DNA of 9,330 nucleotides. It comes from Treponema sp. (GTDB taxonomy: Bacteria > Spirochaetota > Spirochaetia > Treponematales > Treponemataceae). The translations under genes and the position numbers were made by a program. The stretch covers positions 1 through 9,330 of the forward strand of contig JABUUX010000438.1 in assembly GCA_021442965.1 (NCBI GenBank), in the 5' to 3' direction. The notes below the pieces were generated by a model. The model searched no databases and was not told the origin of the DNA. It saw only the letters and a list, made by a program, of their open reading frames with translations. Shown piece after piece: positions 1-7,252 of the stretch; the first letter of the stretch is position 1; each line of letters begins with the position of its first letter.

Positions 1-35
1 ATGAAATACTGATTGGTGCCCTTTTCTTCAAGCAT
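1..35 (-). CDS. Possible 5' end of a minus-strand gene running off the window
   Basis: An ATG at 35-33 on the minus strand opens a frame, MLEEKGTNQYF, that stays open to the window edge. A good Shine-Dalgarno sequence, GGAG at 46-43, precedes it with a 7-base spacer. That is stronger than the ribosome site of most genes here. An earlier ATG at 48-46 in another frame stops after six codons. Only 11 residues are visible, so no family can be named. If real, the gene diverges from glgX, and the roughly 245 bases between them carry both promoters. Chance occurrence of an SD plus a short open frame is quite possible. Confidence 0.3.
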   Translation of the reverse strand, partial: MLEEKGTNQYF

Positions 36-55
36 CGACTTTCTCCATTACTGAA

Positions 56-86
56 ATGAACCCCCTGTTGTGCAGTCGGGATTCAT
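56..86 (-). other. Stem-loop in the presumed leader of the left-edge gene
   Basis: Arms 56-64 and 78-86 form a 9-bp stem with a 13-base loop. Read as minus-strand RNA, all nine positions pair, one as G-U. As plus-strand RNA that position is a C-A mismatch, which hints that the minus transcript is the relevant one. No T-run follows on either strand, so it is not an intrinsic terminator. It lies 20 bases upstream of the possible minus-strand start codon. Its role is unknown. Confidence 0.25.
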
Positions 87-189
87 CCTTAACATGGTAT
101 GTCCAACTACTGTCAACGGCAGCATTTGATGTGTTGTATAGGCAAGATTACTATATATAGGGGGTTGTAACAAGAATAAACGGCAAAAC

Positions 190-207
190 TTTTTTTAATT
201 TTTTTTT
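190..207. other. T-tract block upstream of the glgX promoter
   Basis: A run of seven T, two A and nine T lies 38-55 bases upstream of the possible -35 position. No hairpin precedes it, so it is not a terminator. Its position fits an AT-rich UP-like element or intrinsically curved DNA assisting the weak -35 of the glgX promoter. The rest of 36-244 holds two short palindromes (CTATATATAG at 151-160 and TTGTAACAA at 165-173) and no convincing gene. Confidence 0.25.
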
Positions 208-244
208 ATCCAATAGTGCTATCTCCAAAAACTCCACGAAAATA

Positions 245-273
245 TGGCAAATCCCTTTTGAATCTGATATAAT
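245..273 (+). promoter_or_regulatory. Extended -10 promoter of the glgX-glgP operon
   Basis: A perfect TATAAT at 268-273 is preceded by TG at 265-266, giving the extended -10 form TGnTATAAT. The -35 position with a 17-base spacer, TGGCAA at 245-250, matches the consensus at only 3 of 6 bases. Weak -35 boxes are common in extended -10 promoters. Transcription should start about 7-8 bases after the -10, at 281-282, on or next to the glgX ATG. The 11-mer TGATATAATTC (265-275) recurs exactly at 5996-6006, in front of the HD-domain gene. Confidence 0.6.
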
Positions 274-281
274 TCAGAATC

Positions 282-2399
282 ATGTCAAAGCTTGTTGTAA
301 AAAATGGATTTCCTTTAAATTCCGGTGCTACCGTGATGAATGGGGGAGTAAACTTTTGTGTGTATTCACGTAATGCCACCCGGGTTGTAATCTATTTTTT
401 TAACAGCGAAAGTGATGCTCTGCCTTCAGAAAGTTACGAGTTCAATCCCAATATAAATAAGACTGGTGACATTTGGCACTGCTTTGTAGAAGGTAAGGGG
501 GCAGGAACTCTTTATCTTTACCGGGTAGACGGCCCTTACAATCCTCCAAAAGGACACAGGTTTAATTTTCTAAAATATTTACTTGACCCTTTTGCTAAAT
601 CCCTCACAAAAGGATCTGTGTTCCGTTCTTATAATACTCAGCGTGAAAAGGGTCTTGCGGGTGTACACAATGGTGAACTTTTTGATTTGTCAGATTTTCC
701 AAAATGTGTTGTTGTGGATGATGCATCATTTGATTGGGAAGGTGACAAGCCTTTGAATTATCCGCTTTCAGAAACTGTTATTTATGAAACTCATGTAAAA
801 GGTTTTACTGCATCTGAAACGTCAGGGATTTCGATTGAAGAAGGACGCGGAACTTACAAAGGTTTTGAAAAGAAAATTGATTATCTGAAAAGTCTTGGAG
901 TTACTTCAGTTGAACTTCTACCGCTTTTTGAATTTGATGAAAATGAAAATGGAAATGTGAATCCCAGAACAGGTGAAAAACTGGTTAATTACTGGGGCTA
1001 TTCAACCATGTGTTTTTTTGCCCCAAAGACAAGTTATGCCTTTGATAAAACTCCCGGCGGGCCTGTTCGTGAATTTAAAACCATGGTAAAGGCTCTGCAT
1101 AAAGCCGGCATTGAAGTAATCCTTGATGTTGTTTTTAATCATACCGCTGAAGGAAACGAACATGGCTACACTTTTGGTTTCCGCGGTTTTGAAAACAGCA
1201 TTTTTTACAGTCTTCCGGAAAATGAAAAACAGTACTATATGAATTATTCAGGCTGTGGAAACACTGTAAACTGTAATCATCCTGTAGTAAGACGTTTTAT
1301 TATTGAATGTCTTCGTTACTGGGTAATGGAAATGCACGTAGACGGTTTCCGTTTTGATCTTGCGTCCATTCTTACACGAGAAGCAAACGGGCATATTCCT
1401 TCAAATCCTCCGCTTACAAATGAAATTTCCGAAGACCCTGTTCTTAGACAGACAAAAATCATTGCAGAACCGTGGGATTGTGGTGGTGCTTATCAGGTAG
1501 GTTGTTTCCCTGGCGGCAGGTGGAGCGAATGGAACGGCAAATTCCGTGATGACATAAGACGCTTTATCCGCGGAGATGATTTTGTTTCTACTCAGGCAGC
1601 CACCCGTGTTGCCGGAAGTTCAGATTTGTACAGTGCCGGAAACAGAAGTCCTCTGGCTTCTGTGAATTTTATAACTGCTCATGATGGTTTTACTTTGAAT
1701 GACCTTGTGTGTTACAACTATAAACATAACGAAGAAAACGGTGAAGAAAACCGAGACGGCTCTGATGATAATTTAAGTTGGAACAATGGTTTTGAAGGCG
1801 ACTCAGTAAATCCAAAAATCGAATCCATAAGACTTAAAAAAATAAAAAACTTCCTTTTGTATCTTCTTACCAGTCAGGGAGTTCCTATGCTTCTTGGCGG
1901 GGATGAAATGCGACGTACCCAAAAAGGGAATAACAATTCCTACTGTCATGATTCAGAACTTAACTGGTTTGACTGGATTCTGGCAGAAAGAAATTCGGGG
2001 CTTGTTCGTTTTACAAAAGAACTTATAGCTCTTAGGAAAAACAACACTTGTTTTCACAGAAAAGATTTTTTCCCTGATACATTTGAAAAAGGTGAAAAAG
2101 TTGAAATAATATGGTATGACAGAAACGGCAAAAATCCGGATTGGAATAAAATGAACCGTTTCCTTAGTTATAAACTTTCAGATGAAGAGAAAGATTTCTA
2201 CATTGCAACAAACATGGATATCTATGATCTTACAATCTCTCTTCCAACCCTGCCGGCAGAAAAAAATTGGTATAGGGTTGCAGATACTTCATTTGAAAGC
2301 CCTGCCGACTTTTGTGAAGATGGAAAAGAAGAACTGCTTATGGATCAGAAACGCTACGTTCTTGTTAGCGGCAGTTCTACAATTTTAGTTGGAAAATAA
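282..2399 (+). CDS. glgX: Glycogen debranching enzyme, GlgX/isoamylase type (GH13)
   Basis: This cytosolic GH13 enzyme hydrolyses alpha-1,6 branch linkages, typically in the limit dextrins left by glycogen phosphorylase. The 705 residues fit the family (E. coli GlgX is about 657). An N-terminal CBM48-like domain covers roughly residues 10-105, the (beta/alpha)8 domain about 160-560, and a C-terminal beta domain follows. All four GH13 regions are intact: DVVFNH (D282, N286, H287), GFRFD with nucleophile D359, the acid/base E396 in AEPWD, and H467-D468. The ATG at 282 is the right start because the next Met (residue 19) is already inside the CBM48 fold. No Shine-Dalgarno sequence precedes it, and the promoter places transcription start at the ATG. 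glgP follows after 40 bases, presumably co-transcribed. Family assignment is secure. Exact branch-length preference (GlgX-like or isoamylase-like) cannot be read from sequence. Confidence 0.95.
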   Translation: MSKLVVKNGFPLNSGATVMNGGVNFCVYSRNATRVVIYFFNSESDALPSESYEFNPNINKTGDIWHCFVEGKGAGTLYLYRVDGPYNPPKGHRFNFLKYLLDPFAKSLTKGSVFRSYNTQREKGLAGVHNGELFDLSDFPKCVVVDDASFDWEGDKPLNYPLSETVIYETHVKGFTASETSGISIEEGRGTYKGFEKKIDYLKSLGVTSVELLPLFEFDENENGNVNPRTGEKLVNYWGYSTMCFFAPKTSYAFDKTPGGPVREFKTMVKALHKAGIEVILDVVFNHTAEGNEHGYTFGFRGFENSIFYSLPENEKQYYMNYSGCGNTVNCNHPVVRRFIIECLRYWVMEMHVDGFRFDLASILTREANGHIPSNPPLTNEISEDPVLRQTKIIAEPWDCGGAYQVGCFPGGRWSEWNGKFRDDIRRFIRGDDFVSTQAATRVAGSSDLYSAGNRSPLASVNFITAHDGFTLNDLVCYNYKHNEENGEENRDGSDDNLSWNNGFEGDSVNPKIESIRLKKIKNFLLYLLTSQGVPMLLGGDEMRRTQKGNNNSYCHDSELNWFDWILAERNSGLVRFTKELIALRKNNTCFHRKDFFPDTFEKGEKVEIIWYDRNGKNPDWNKMNRFLSYKLSDEEKDFYIATNMDIYDLTISLPTLPAEKNWYRVADTSFESPADFCEDGKEELLMDQKRYVLVSGSSTILVGK

Positions 2400-2439
2400 A
2401 AAATGAGACTTAAATATAAAGCATAGCAAAGGAGAAATT

Positions 2440-4890
2440 ATGGTATTTGATGCAGAAAAATTTAAAGAAAATCTTTCGGGACGTCTTCGCCGCCAGTACG
2501 GAAAAGATATCAGCCAGGCAAATTCTCACGATCTTTTTGATGCTGTTTCAGCTTCAGCCCGTGAAATCATTATGGATAACTGGATGGCAACCCGGCATGA
2601 ATATGAAAAAAAGCCTGTAAAGCAGTTGTATTATTTGTCAGCAGAATTCCTTATGGGGCGGGCTCTTTCAAATAACCTTATCAACTGCGGAATCAAGGAT
2701 GCAGTAAAAGAAGTTCTTCAGGGAATGAATATCAACTACGATATGATTGAAGATGAAGAACCTGATGCAGGTCTTGGTAACGGAGGACTTGGTCGCCTTG
2801 CAGCCTGTTTCCTTGATTCTCTTGCAACACTCGATTACCCTGGACACGGTTACGGAATCCGCTATGAATATGGCATGTTCGAGCAGAAAATTGAAGACGG
2901 ATATCAGGTAGAATATCCTGACAACTGGCTTTCTCACCGCGACCCATGGGAAACAAAAAGAAGTGATCTTCAGGTAACTGTAAAGTTCGGCGGTAATATT
3001 GCTTACGGAAAAACGCCGGACGGACAGCCACGGTTTTATATAGAAAATGCGGAAGAAGTAATTGCAACTCCTTACGATATGCCTATTGTCGGCTTTGATA
3101 CAAAAACAGTAAATACACTCCGTCTTTGGGAAGCATCAAGCCCGAACGGATTTGACCTCCAGCTTTTCAATAACATGGATTACAACCGTGCTGTTGAACG
3201 CCAGAACAGTGCCGAAAATATCAGCCGCGTTCTGTATCCAAACGATAATGGCCCTTCAGGTAAAGCACTCCGCCTTAAGCAGCAGTACTTCTTCAGTTCC
3301 GCATCTTTGCAGGATCTTGTTCGCCATTACGTTGCAGACTACGGTACAGATTTTAAAAAATTCCCTGAACTTCATGTAATCCAGCTGAATGATACTCATC
3401 CTGTTGTTGCTATCCCGGAACTTATGCGCATCCTTATGGACGAATACAATGTAGGCTGGGATGAAGCTTGGGATGTTGTAACAAAAACATTTGCCTATAC
3501 AAATCATACAATCCTTGCCGAAGCTTTGGAAAAATGGCCAATCAGCATCTTCCAGGGACTTCTTCCACGTATCTATCAGATTGTAGAAGAAATTAACCGT
3601 CGTCTTATTATTGAACTTCGTCAGAAATATCCTAACGATTATGAAAAGCACCAGCATATGTCTATTATCCATAATGACAAAGTTTATATGGCATGGCTTG
3701 CAATTCACGCCTGCTTTAGCGTAAACGGAGTTGCGGCTCTTCATACAGAACTTCTTAAAACAAAAGAACTTAAAGACTGGTATGAACTCTATCCTGCAAA
3801 ATTTAATAATAAAACAAATGGAATTACACAGCGCCGCTGGCTTTTGAATGCGAACCCGGAACTTGCAAAATTCATTACAGACAGAATCGGACACGGCTGG
3901 GAAAAAGATCTTGCTAAACTTAAGGGACTTGAAAAATTTGCTGATGATCAAGCTTCAATTGATGAATTCCTTAAAATTAAACAAGAAAACAAACAGGCCT
4001 TGGCGGAATTCTTAAAACATGCCCAGAACGAATTCCTGGATCCTGATTCTATTTTTGATGTTCAGGTTAAACGACTTCATGAGTATAAACGGCAGCTTCT
4101 TAATGTTCTTCATATAATGTACTTGTATAACCGATTGGTAGAAGACCCTAATTTCAATCCGCCATCACGTACGTTTATCTTCGGGGCAAAGGCCGCTTCC
4201 GGATACCGCCGTGCAAAGTCCATTATCAAACTTATCAATACTGTTGCAGAGCGGATTAATAATGATCGCCGTGTTCGCGGAAAGATTCGTGTTGTATTTG
4301 TAGAAAATTACCGTGTTTCAGTTGCCGAAAAGATTTTCCCGGCTGCCGATATTTCAGAACAGATTTCTACAGCAGGACTCGAAGCTTCGGGAACTTCAAA
4401 TATGAAGTTTATGCTGAACGGTGCCCTTACACTTGGAACTATGGACGGTGCAAACATTGAAATTGTTGAAGAAGCCGGGGCAGAAAATGCTTATGTGTTC
4501 GGACTCACTTCTGATGAAATTATAAAAATGGAAACTGAACATTCCTATAATCCTGTTGAATTTATGGACCGTAACCCTGCACTGGCAAAAGTTCTTAATC
4601 AGCTGGTTGACGGAACATACGACCCGACACATCAGATTTTCAAAGAACTTTATGATTCTTTGGTTTACGGAGTTGAAGGACAGCGACCGGATGTTTACTA
4701 CCTGCTTGCAGATTTTGAATCTTACGTAAAAGCCCAGGAAAAAATTGCGGCTGATTATTCAGACCGTAAAGCATGGGCCAGAAAGGCAATTATCAATATT
4801 GCTAATTCCGGAAAATTCAGTTCAGACCGAACAATCGAAGATTACGTTCGTGATATCTGGAAACTTGAAAAACTTACTGTAAGTAAATAA
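2440..4890 (+). CDS. glgP: Glycogen/starch/alpha-glucan phosphorylase (GT35)
   Basis: A cytosolic PLP-dependent enzyme that releases glucose-1-phosphate from the non-reducing ends of alpha-1,4 glucan chains. The 816 residues match the usual bacterial length (E. coli GlgP is 815). Recognisable blocks run in order: FLMGRALSNNL (70-80), the glycine-rich LGNGGLGRL (112-120) of the phosphate/substrate loop, NKTNGITQRRWL (457-468), KRLHEYKRQ (544-552), FGAKAASGY (581-589), and EASGTSNMKFMLNG with the PLP-binding lysine K656. No residue expected for activity is visibly missing. The start is supported by AAAGGAG at 2428-2434, five bases from the ATG, one of the best ribosome sites in the window. It lies 40 bases after glgX with no terminator between, so the two form an operon for complete glucan breakdown. 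Transcription ends at the hairpin at 4931-4979. Allosteric regulation cannot be judged from sequence. Confidence 0.97.
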   Translation: MVFDAEKFKENLSGRLRRQYGKDISQANSHDLFDAVSASAREIIMDNWMATRHEYEKKPVKQLYYLSAEFLMGRALSNNLINCGIKDAVKEVLQGMNINYDMIEDEEPDAGLGNGGLGRLAACFLDSLATLDYPGHGYGIRYEYGMFEQKIEDGYQVEYPDNWLSHRDPWETKRSDLQVTVKFGGNIAYGKTPDGQPRFYIENAEEVIATPYDMPIVGFDTKTVNTLRLWEASSPNGFDLQLFNNMDYNRAVERQNSAENISRVLYPNDNGPSGKALRLKQQYFFSSASLQDLVRHYVADYGTDFKKFPELHVIQLNDTHPVVAIPELMRILMDEYNVGWDEAWDVVTKTFAYTNHTILAEALEKWPISIFQGLLPRIYQIVEEINRRLIIELRQKYPNDYEKHQHMSIIHNDKVYMAWLAIHACFSVNGVAALHTELLKTKELKDWYELYPAKFNNKTNGITQRRWLLNANPELAKFITDRIGHGWEKDLAKLKGLEKFADDQASIDEFLKIKQENKQALAEFLKHAQNEFLDPDSIFDVQVKRLHEYKRQLLNVLHIMYLYNRLVEDPNFNPPSRTFIFGAKAASGYRRAKSIIKLINTVAERINNDRRVRGKIRVVFVENYRVSVAEKIFPAADISEQISTAGLEASGTSNMKFMLNGALTLGTMDGANIEIVEEAGAENAYVFGLTSDEIIKMETEHSYNPVEFMDRNPALAKVLNQLVDGTYDPTHQIFKELYDSLVYGVEGQRPDVYYLLADFESYVKAQEKIAADYSDRKAWARKAIINIANSGKFSSDRTIEDYVRDIWKLEKLTVSK

Positions 4891-4930
4891 CACATTAAAT
4901 GCAAATGTAAACAGGTAAGTGAAACCTTCT

Positions 4931-4979
4931 AAAAAGCCCGTGCATTTTTTCTGTATTGAAAATGCACGGGCTTTTTTTT
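4931..4979. terminator. Strong bidirectional intrinsic terminator between glgP and the rluA-family gene
   Basis: Arms 4931-4948 and 4959-4976 form a perfect 18-bp stem with a GC-rich core (GCCCGTGC) and a 10-base loop. Eight T (4972-4979) follow on the plus strand, a typical terminator for glgP. On the minus strand the hairpin is the same but only five T follow. It begins one base beyond the stop codon (4980-4978) of the pseudouridine synthase gene and is its only visible terminator. Confidence 0.92.
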
Positions 4980-5952
4980 ATCTTCTTGAATTCTGACCTT
5001 GTTTTATAAAATCCATGTGATTTTTTTGTTTTCCTGTAATCCGTCTGGAATTTTCCATAGGAGAATTATTTTCTAAAGTTTTTTTACCCCCGTACTTTTG
5101 GGAAACTTCTTTTACAGGGTTAAAATAATCTGCCTTGGAAATATAAGTTGTTCTTTTTACAAAATCCATCCATTCCTCTGGTTCCGGAACTTCAAATTTC
5201 ATATGTTCTCCGGTAAACGGGTGATTAAATTCCAGTGTCCGCGCATGAAGTGCCAGCCTCATAAAAGGGTCTGACTTAGCTCTAAAGTTTTCATCTCCTG
5301 CCAAAGGATATCCTTTTGAAGCCAGATGGGCACGAATCTGGTTTTTCTTTCCGGTATCCAAACTCAGTTCAAATAGAGTGTAAACCTTTCCCCGTTCTTT
5401 TATGCAAAAATGAGTTCTTGCGGGAACAGTTTTAAAATTTCCTTTTGAATCCAAGTGTCTTTCATAAATTGAATCTTCATGTTTACTGGGCTTGCGGTTT
5501 GACTTATCTCCAGCCTTGGGAACAAATCCTACGTTATATGCATTGAAGGCCAGTGGATCATCAATCAGACCAAAGTCAGGAAGCATCATTTTTGCATCAG
5601 AGGGATTTTCTGCCACAGCGTGATAAAGTCTTTCTGTTACCATTTGATGCCAGGTATCCATTATCTTTTTTTGTGCAGGTTCAGTCAGGGCGAACATCAT
5701 AACACCGCTTGTGTCTCTATCCAGTCGGTGTACAACCAGAGGTTTGTGATGGCTGTTCAGAGTACCGCGTTTTCTCATTATTTCTTCCAGAACACTTTGA
5801 GCCGTTCTGTTTTTGCTTCCCGGATACGGACAAGATAACATTCCGCTAGGTTTGTTCACCACAACAATCCATTGGTCTTCAAAAAGGATTTCCAGTTTTT
5901 CACGGCCAAAGTCCTTTTTGTGCTGCATTTTAAATTCAGTTGAAGTTTTCAT
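4978..5952 (-). CDS. RluA-family 23S rRNA/tRNA-type pseudouridine synthase
   Basis: This enzyme isomerises uridine to pseudouridine in RNA. With the start chosen here it has 324 residues. The core opens with LEILFEDQWIVVVNKPSGM (about 20-38). The signature HRLDRDTSG (75-83) carries the catalytic aspartate D78. The later motif NQIRAHLASKGYPLAGD (204-220) is typical of the family. No N-terminal S4 RNA-binding domain is present, as in RluA/TruC-like members. A basic tail of about 45 residues follows the core. The frame also opens at an ATG at 5991, but the 13 extra codons are AT-rich and look non-coding, and neither ATG has a Shine-Dalgarno sequence. The ATG at 5952 sits just after a -10-like TATATT (5966-5961) and was preferred. 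Which RNA and position it modifies cannot be told, so no symbol is given. It converges on glgP and diverges from the HD-domain gene. Confidence 0.88.
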   Translation of the reverse strand: MKTSTEFKMQHKKDFGREKLEILFEDQWIVVVNKPSGMLSCPYPGSKNRTAQSVLEEIMRKRGTLNSHHKPLVVHRLDRDTSGVMMFALTEPAQKKIMDTWHQMVTERLYHAVAENPSDAKMMLPDFGLIDDPLAFNAYNVGFVPKAGDKSNRKPSKHEDSIYERHLDSKGNFKTVPARTHFCIKERGKVYTLFELSLDTGKKNQIRAHLASKGYPLAGDENFRAKSDPFMRLALHARTLEFNHPFTGEHMKFEVPEPEEWMDFVKRTTYISKADYFNPVKEVSQKYGGKKTLENNSPMENSRRITGKQKNHMDFIKQGQNSRR

Positions 5953-5960
5953 TAACAAAT

Positions 5961-5966
5961 AATATA
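5961..5966 (-). promoter_or_regulatory. Possible -10 box of the pseudouridine synthase gene
   Basis: TATATT on the minus strand (5966-5961) lies 8 bases before the ATG at 5952. No good -35 is seen (GTGTTA, 3 of 6, with a 17-base spacer). If used, the mRNA would begin at or within a few bases of the start codon, as proposed for glgX. The region is AT-rich, so a chance match is plausible. Confidence 0.3.
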
Positions 5967-5974
5967 TCTGATTT

Positions 5975-6004
5975 TTGGAAAAATAACACATAAAGTGATA
6001 TAAT
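5975..6004 (+). promoter_or_regulatory. Promoter of the HD-domain gene
   Basis: TTGGAA (5975-5980) and a perfect extended -10, TGATATAAT (5996-6004), are separated by 18 bases between hexamers. The 11-mer TGATATAATTC (5996-6006) is identical to that in the glgX promoter. Transcription should start near 6011, leaving an untranslated leader of about 130 bases before the HD-domain ATG at 6140. The site lies back-to-back with the start of the minus-strand pseudouridine synthase gene. Confidence 0.6.
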
Positions 6005-6012
6005 TCCCCCTA

Positions 6013-6041
6013 TGAATTTCTGAAATAAATTCAGCATGACA
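6013..6041 (-). repeat. Degenerate copy of a palindromic interspersed repeat
   Basis: On the minus strand this begins TGTCATGCTGAA, continues through TTTCAG, and ends TTCA. It aligns without gaps to the unit at 9300-9328 at 22 of 29 positions. Both share the frame TGTCAT-CTGAA-T-TTTCAG. On the plus strand TGAATTT (6013-6019) can pair with AAATTCA (6027-6033), giving a weak AT-rich hairpin at the start of the HD-gene transcript. It looks like an eroded copy of an interspersed hairpin repeat. The wider family is inferred, not searched. Confidence 0.5.
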
Positions 6042-6076
6042 ATATTTTAGCTGTCAACTTTTGTTTATGGGGGTGC

Positions 6077-6136
6077 ATGAACGAGCCAACAGATTTGCTT
6101 AAGAAAGAAACCGCCCGAACAAAAAAAACGGAATAA
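6077..6136 (+). CDS. Possible 19-codon upstream ORF ahead of the HD-domain gene
   Basis: ATG at 6077 opens MNEPTDLLKKETARTKKTE, ending at TAA 6134-6136. Only one codon (AAA) separates this stop from the HD-domain ATG at 6140, and both are in the same frame. A purine-rich GGGGGT (6069-6074) lies just before the ATG, closer than usual for a ribosome site. The HD ATG itself has only a weak CGGAA upstream. The small ORF could be a leader peptide that couples translation. It could also be the former N-terminus of the HD protein cut off by a stop codon, or simply chance in an A-rich leader. Confidence 0.25.
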   Translation: MNEPTDLLKKETARTKKTE

Positions 6137-6139
6137 AAA

Positions 6140-7231
6140 ATGAGCAATCAGTTTAATAGCTTTACATGGAACAAGATGCTTAATCTGTTTCCTAAACGAG
6201 AATATAACTTAGACGAATATTTTAAGATTCTTTCCCCAGATTTTCCAGATTTTCTTACAAAATATCTGGAACTTCCGGTAATGCAAAGATTAAAGGGAAT
6301 AGGACTTTTATGTGGAACAGACTGGACTTCTCTTTATAAGAATCGGTTTTATTATTCCCGATATGATCACAGTCTGGGTGTTGCTCTAATAGTGTGGCAT
6401 TTTACCCGAAGTAAAAAACAAACCCTGGCCGGACTTTTTCACGATCTTTCAACTCCGCTTTTCAGCCATGTTGCAGACTTCAGAAAAGGAGATGCTCTTA
6501 CCCAAAGCATCACAGAAGAACCAAATGAAGCTATTATAAAAAATGACAGAGATTTATGCAGTCTTCTGAAAAGTGATGGTTTAAGGCCGGAAGATGTTTG
6601 TGATTATCACCTTTATCCTGTTGCCGACAATGAAATACCACAGCTTAGTGCAGACCGCCTTGAATATATGTTTCCTTCCGGGATGGCTCTGGAAGGCAGT
6701 TGGACAATGGATGAAGTTCGTAGAGTGTACAATAATCTGGAAGTTCTTAAAAATGAACAGGGGATAGATGAACTTGGTTTTTCTTCAATCAAGTGTGCAG
6801 AACTGTACTGTTACCGCTTTTGCATGACAGGACACGTTCTTCAGTTGAATGAAAATAAACTTACACTTTCACTTCTTGCAAAGATTACATCTATGGCTAT
6901 AGAAGAAAGACTTCTTACAGAGGAAGAGTGTATGAGACTTTCAGAAAAAGAAGCCTTAGAACGTTTTGAAACAAAAGGTTCTGAAAAACTTCAGAAGTAC
7001 TACCGTACTTACAGAAATATGACCTCTATAGAACATCTGGATACAGAGCCTGGAGAAGGATATTTTTCGGTAAGCTTAAAAGTAAAACAAAGGTATATCA
7101 ATCCTCTTGTAAAAGTTCCGGGAGGAAGAGTTAAAAGACTTTCCGATGTTTCAAAACAATCCAAAAAGCTTATAAACGATTTTCTTTCTTATCAGGATAC
7201 AGCTTTTGGAGCAGTAAAACTGATGACGTAA
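6140..7231 (+). CDS. HD-domain phosphohydrolase, dGTPase/COG1078-like
   Basis: A 363-residue soluble protein with an HD metal-dependent phosphohydrolase core. The order of motifs is QRLKGIG (49-55), YSRYDHSLGVALI with H77, GLFHDLSTPLFSH with H101-D102 and H110, and SADRLEY with D172. The H, HD, D spacing is that of the dGTPase/SAMHD1-like superfamily, and all likely metal ligands are present. The C-terminal half (about 190-363) is helical, charged and unassigned. Such proteins probably hydrolyse nucleotides or related phosphoesters, but the substrate cannot be read here. The start at 6140 lacks a strong Shine-Dalgarno sequence, and an in-frame 19-codon ORF ends one codon before it. Expression is expected from the extended -10 promoter at 5975-6004. 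It stands alone on the plus strand, convergent with the MATE gene 21 bases away. Confidence 0.82.
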   Translation: MSNQFNSFTWNKMLNLFPKREYNLDEYFKILSPDFPDFLTKYLELPVMQRLKGIGLLCGTDWTSLYKNRFYYSRYDHSLGVALIVWHFTRSKKQTLAGLFHDLSTPLFSHVADFRKGDALTQSITEEPNEAIIKNDRDLCSLLKSDGLRPEDVCDYHLYPVADNEIPQLSADRLEYMFPSGMALEGSWTMDEVRRVYNNLEVLKNEQGIDELGFSSIKCAELYCYRFCMTGHVLQLNENKLTLSLLAKITSMAIEERLLTEEECMRLSEKEALERFETKGSEKLQKYYRTYRNMTSIEHLDTEPGEGYFSVSLKVKQRYINPLVKVPGGRVKRLSDVSKQSKKLINDFLSYQDTAFGAVKLMT

Positions 7232-7252
7232 AATCATAGTGGTAACGGTTTT

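Noticed and set aside
88..116. Minus-strand promoter with perfect TTGACA at 116-111.
   Set aside because: At spacers of 16-18 bases the -10 candidates (TGTTAA, GTTAAG, TTAAGG) are poor, so it is mentioned only as a hint.
2389..2420. Internal promoter for glgP (TTGGAA and TATAAA).
   Set aside because: The spacer is 20 bases, too long, and the gap between glgX and glgP is short, so co-transcription is simpler.
2668..3951. Minus-strand open frames of up to about 230 codons inside glgP.
   Set aside because: They lie antisense to a fully conserved phosphorylase, show no recognisable domain, and have the cysteine/phenylalanine-rich composition of reverse-frame translation.
5953..5991. Thirteen-codon N-terminal extension of the pseudouridine synthase from ATG 5991.
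   Set aside because: It is very AT-rich, overlaps the opposing promoter, has no ribosome site and lies outside the family core. It remains possible.
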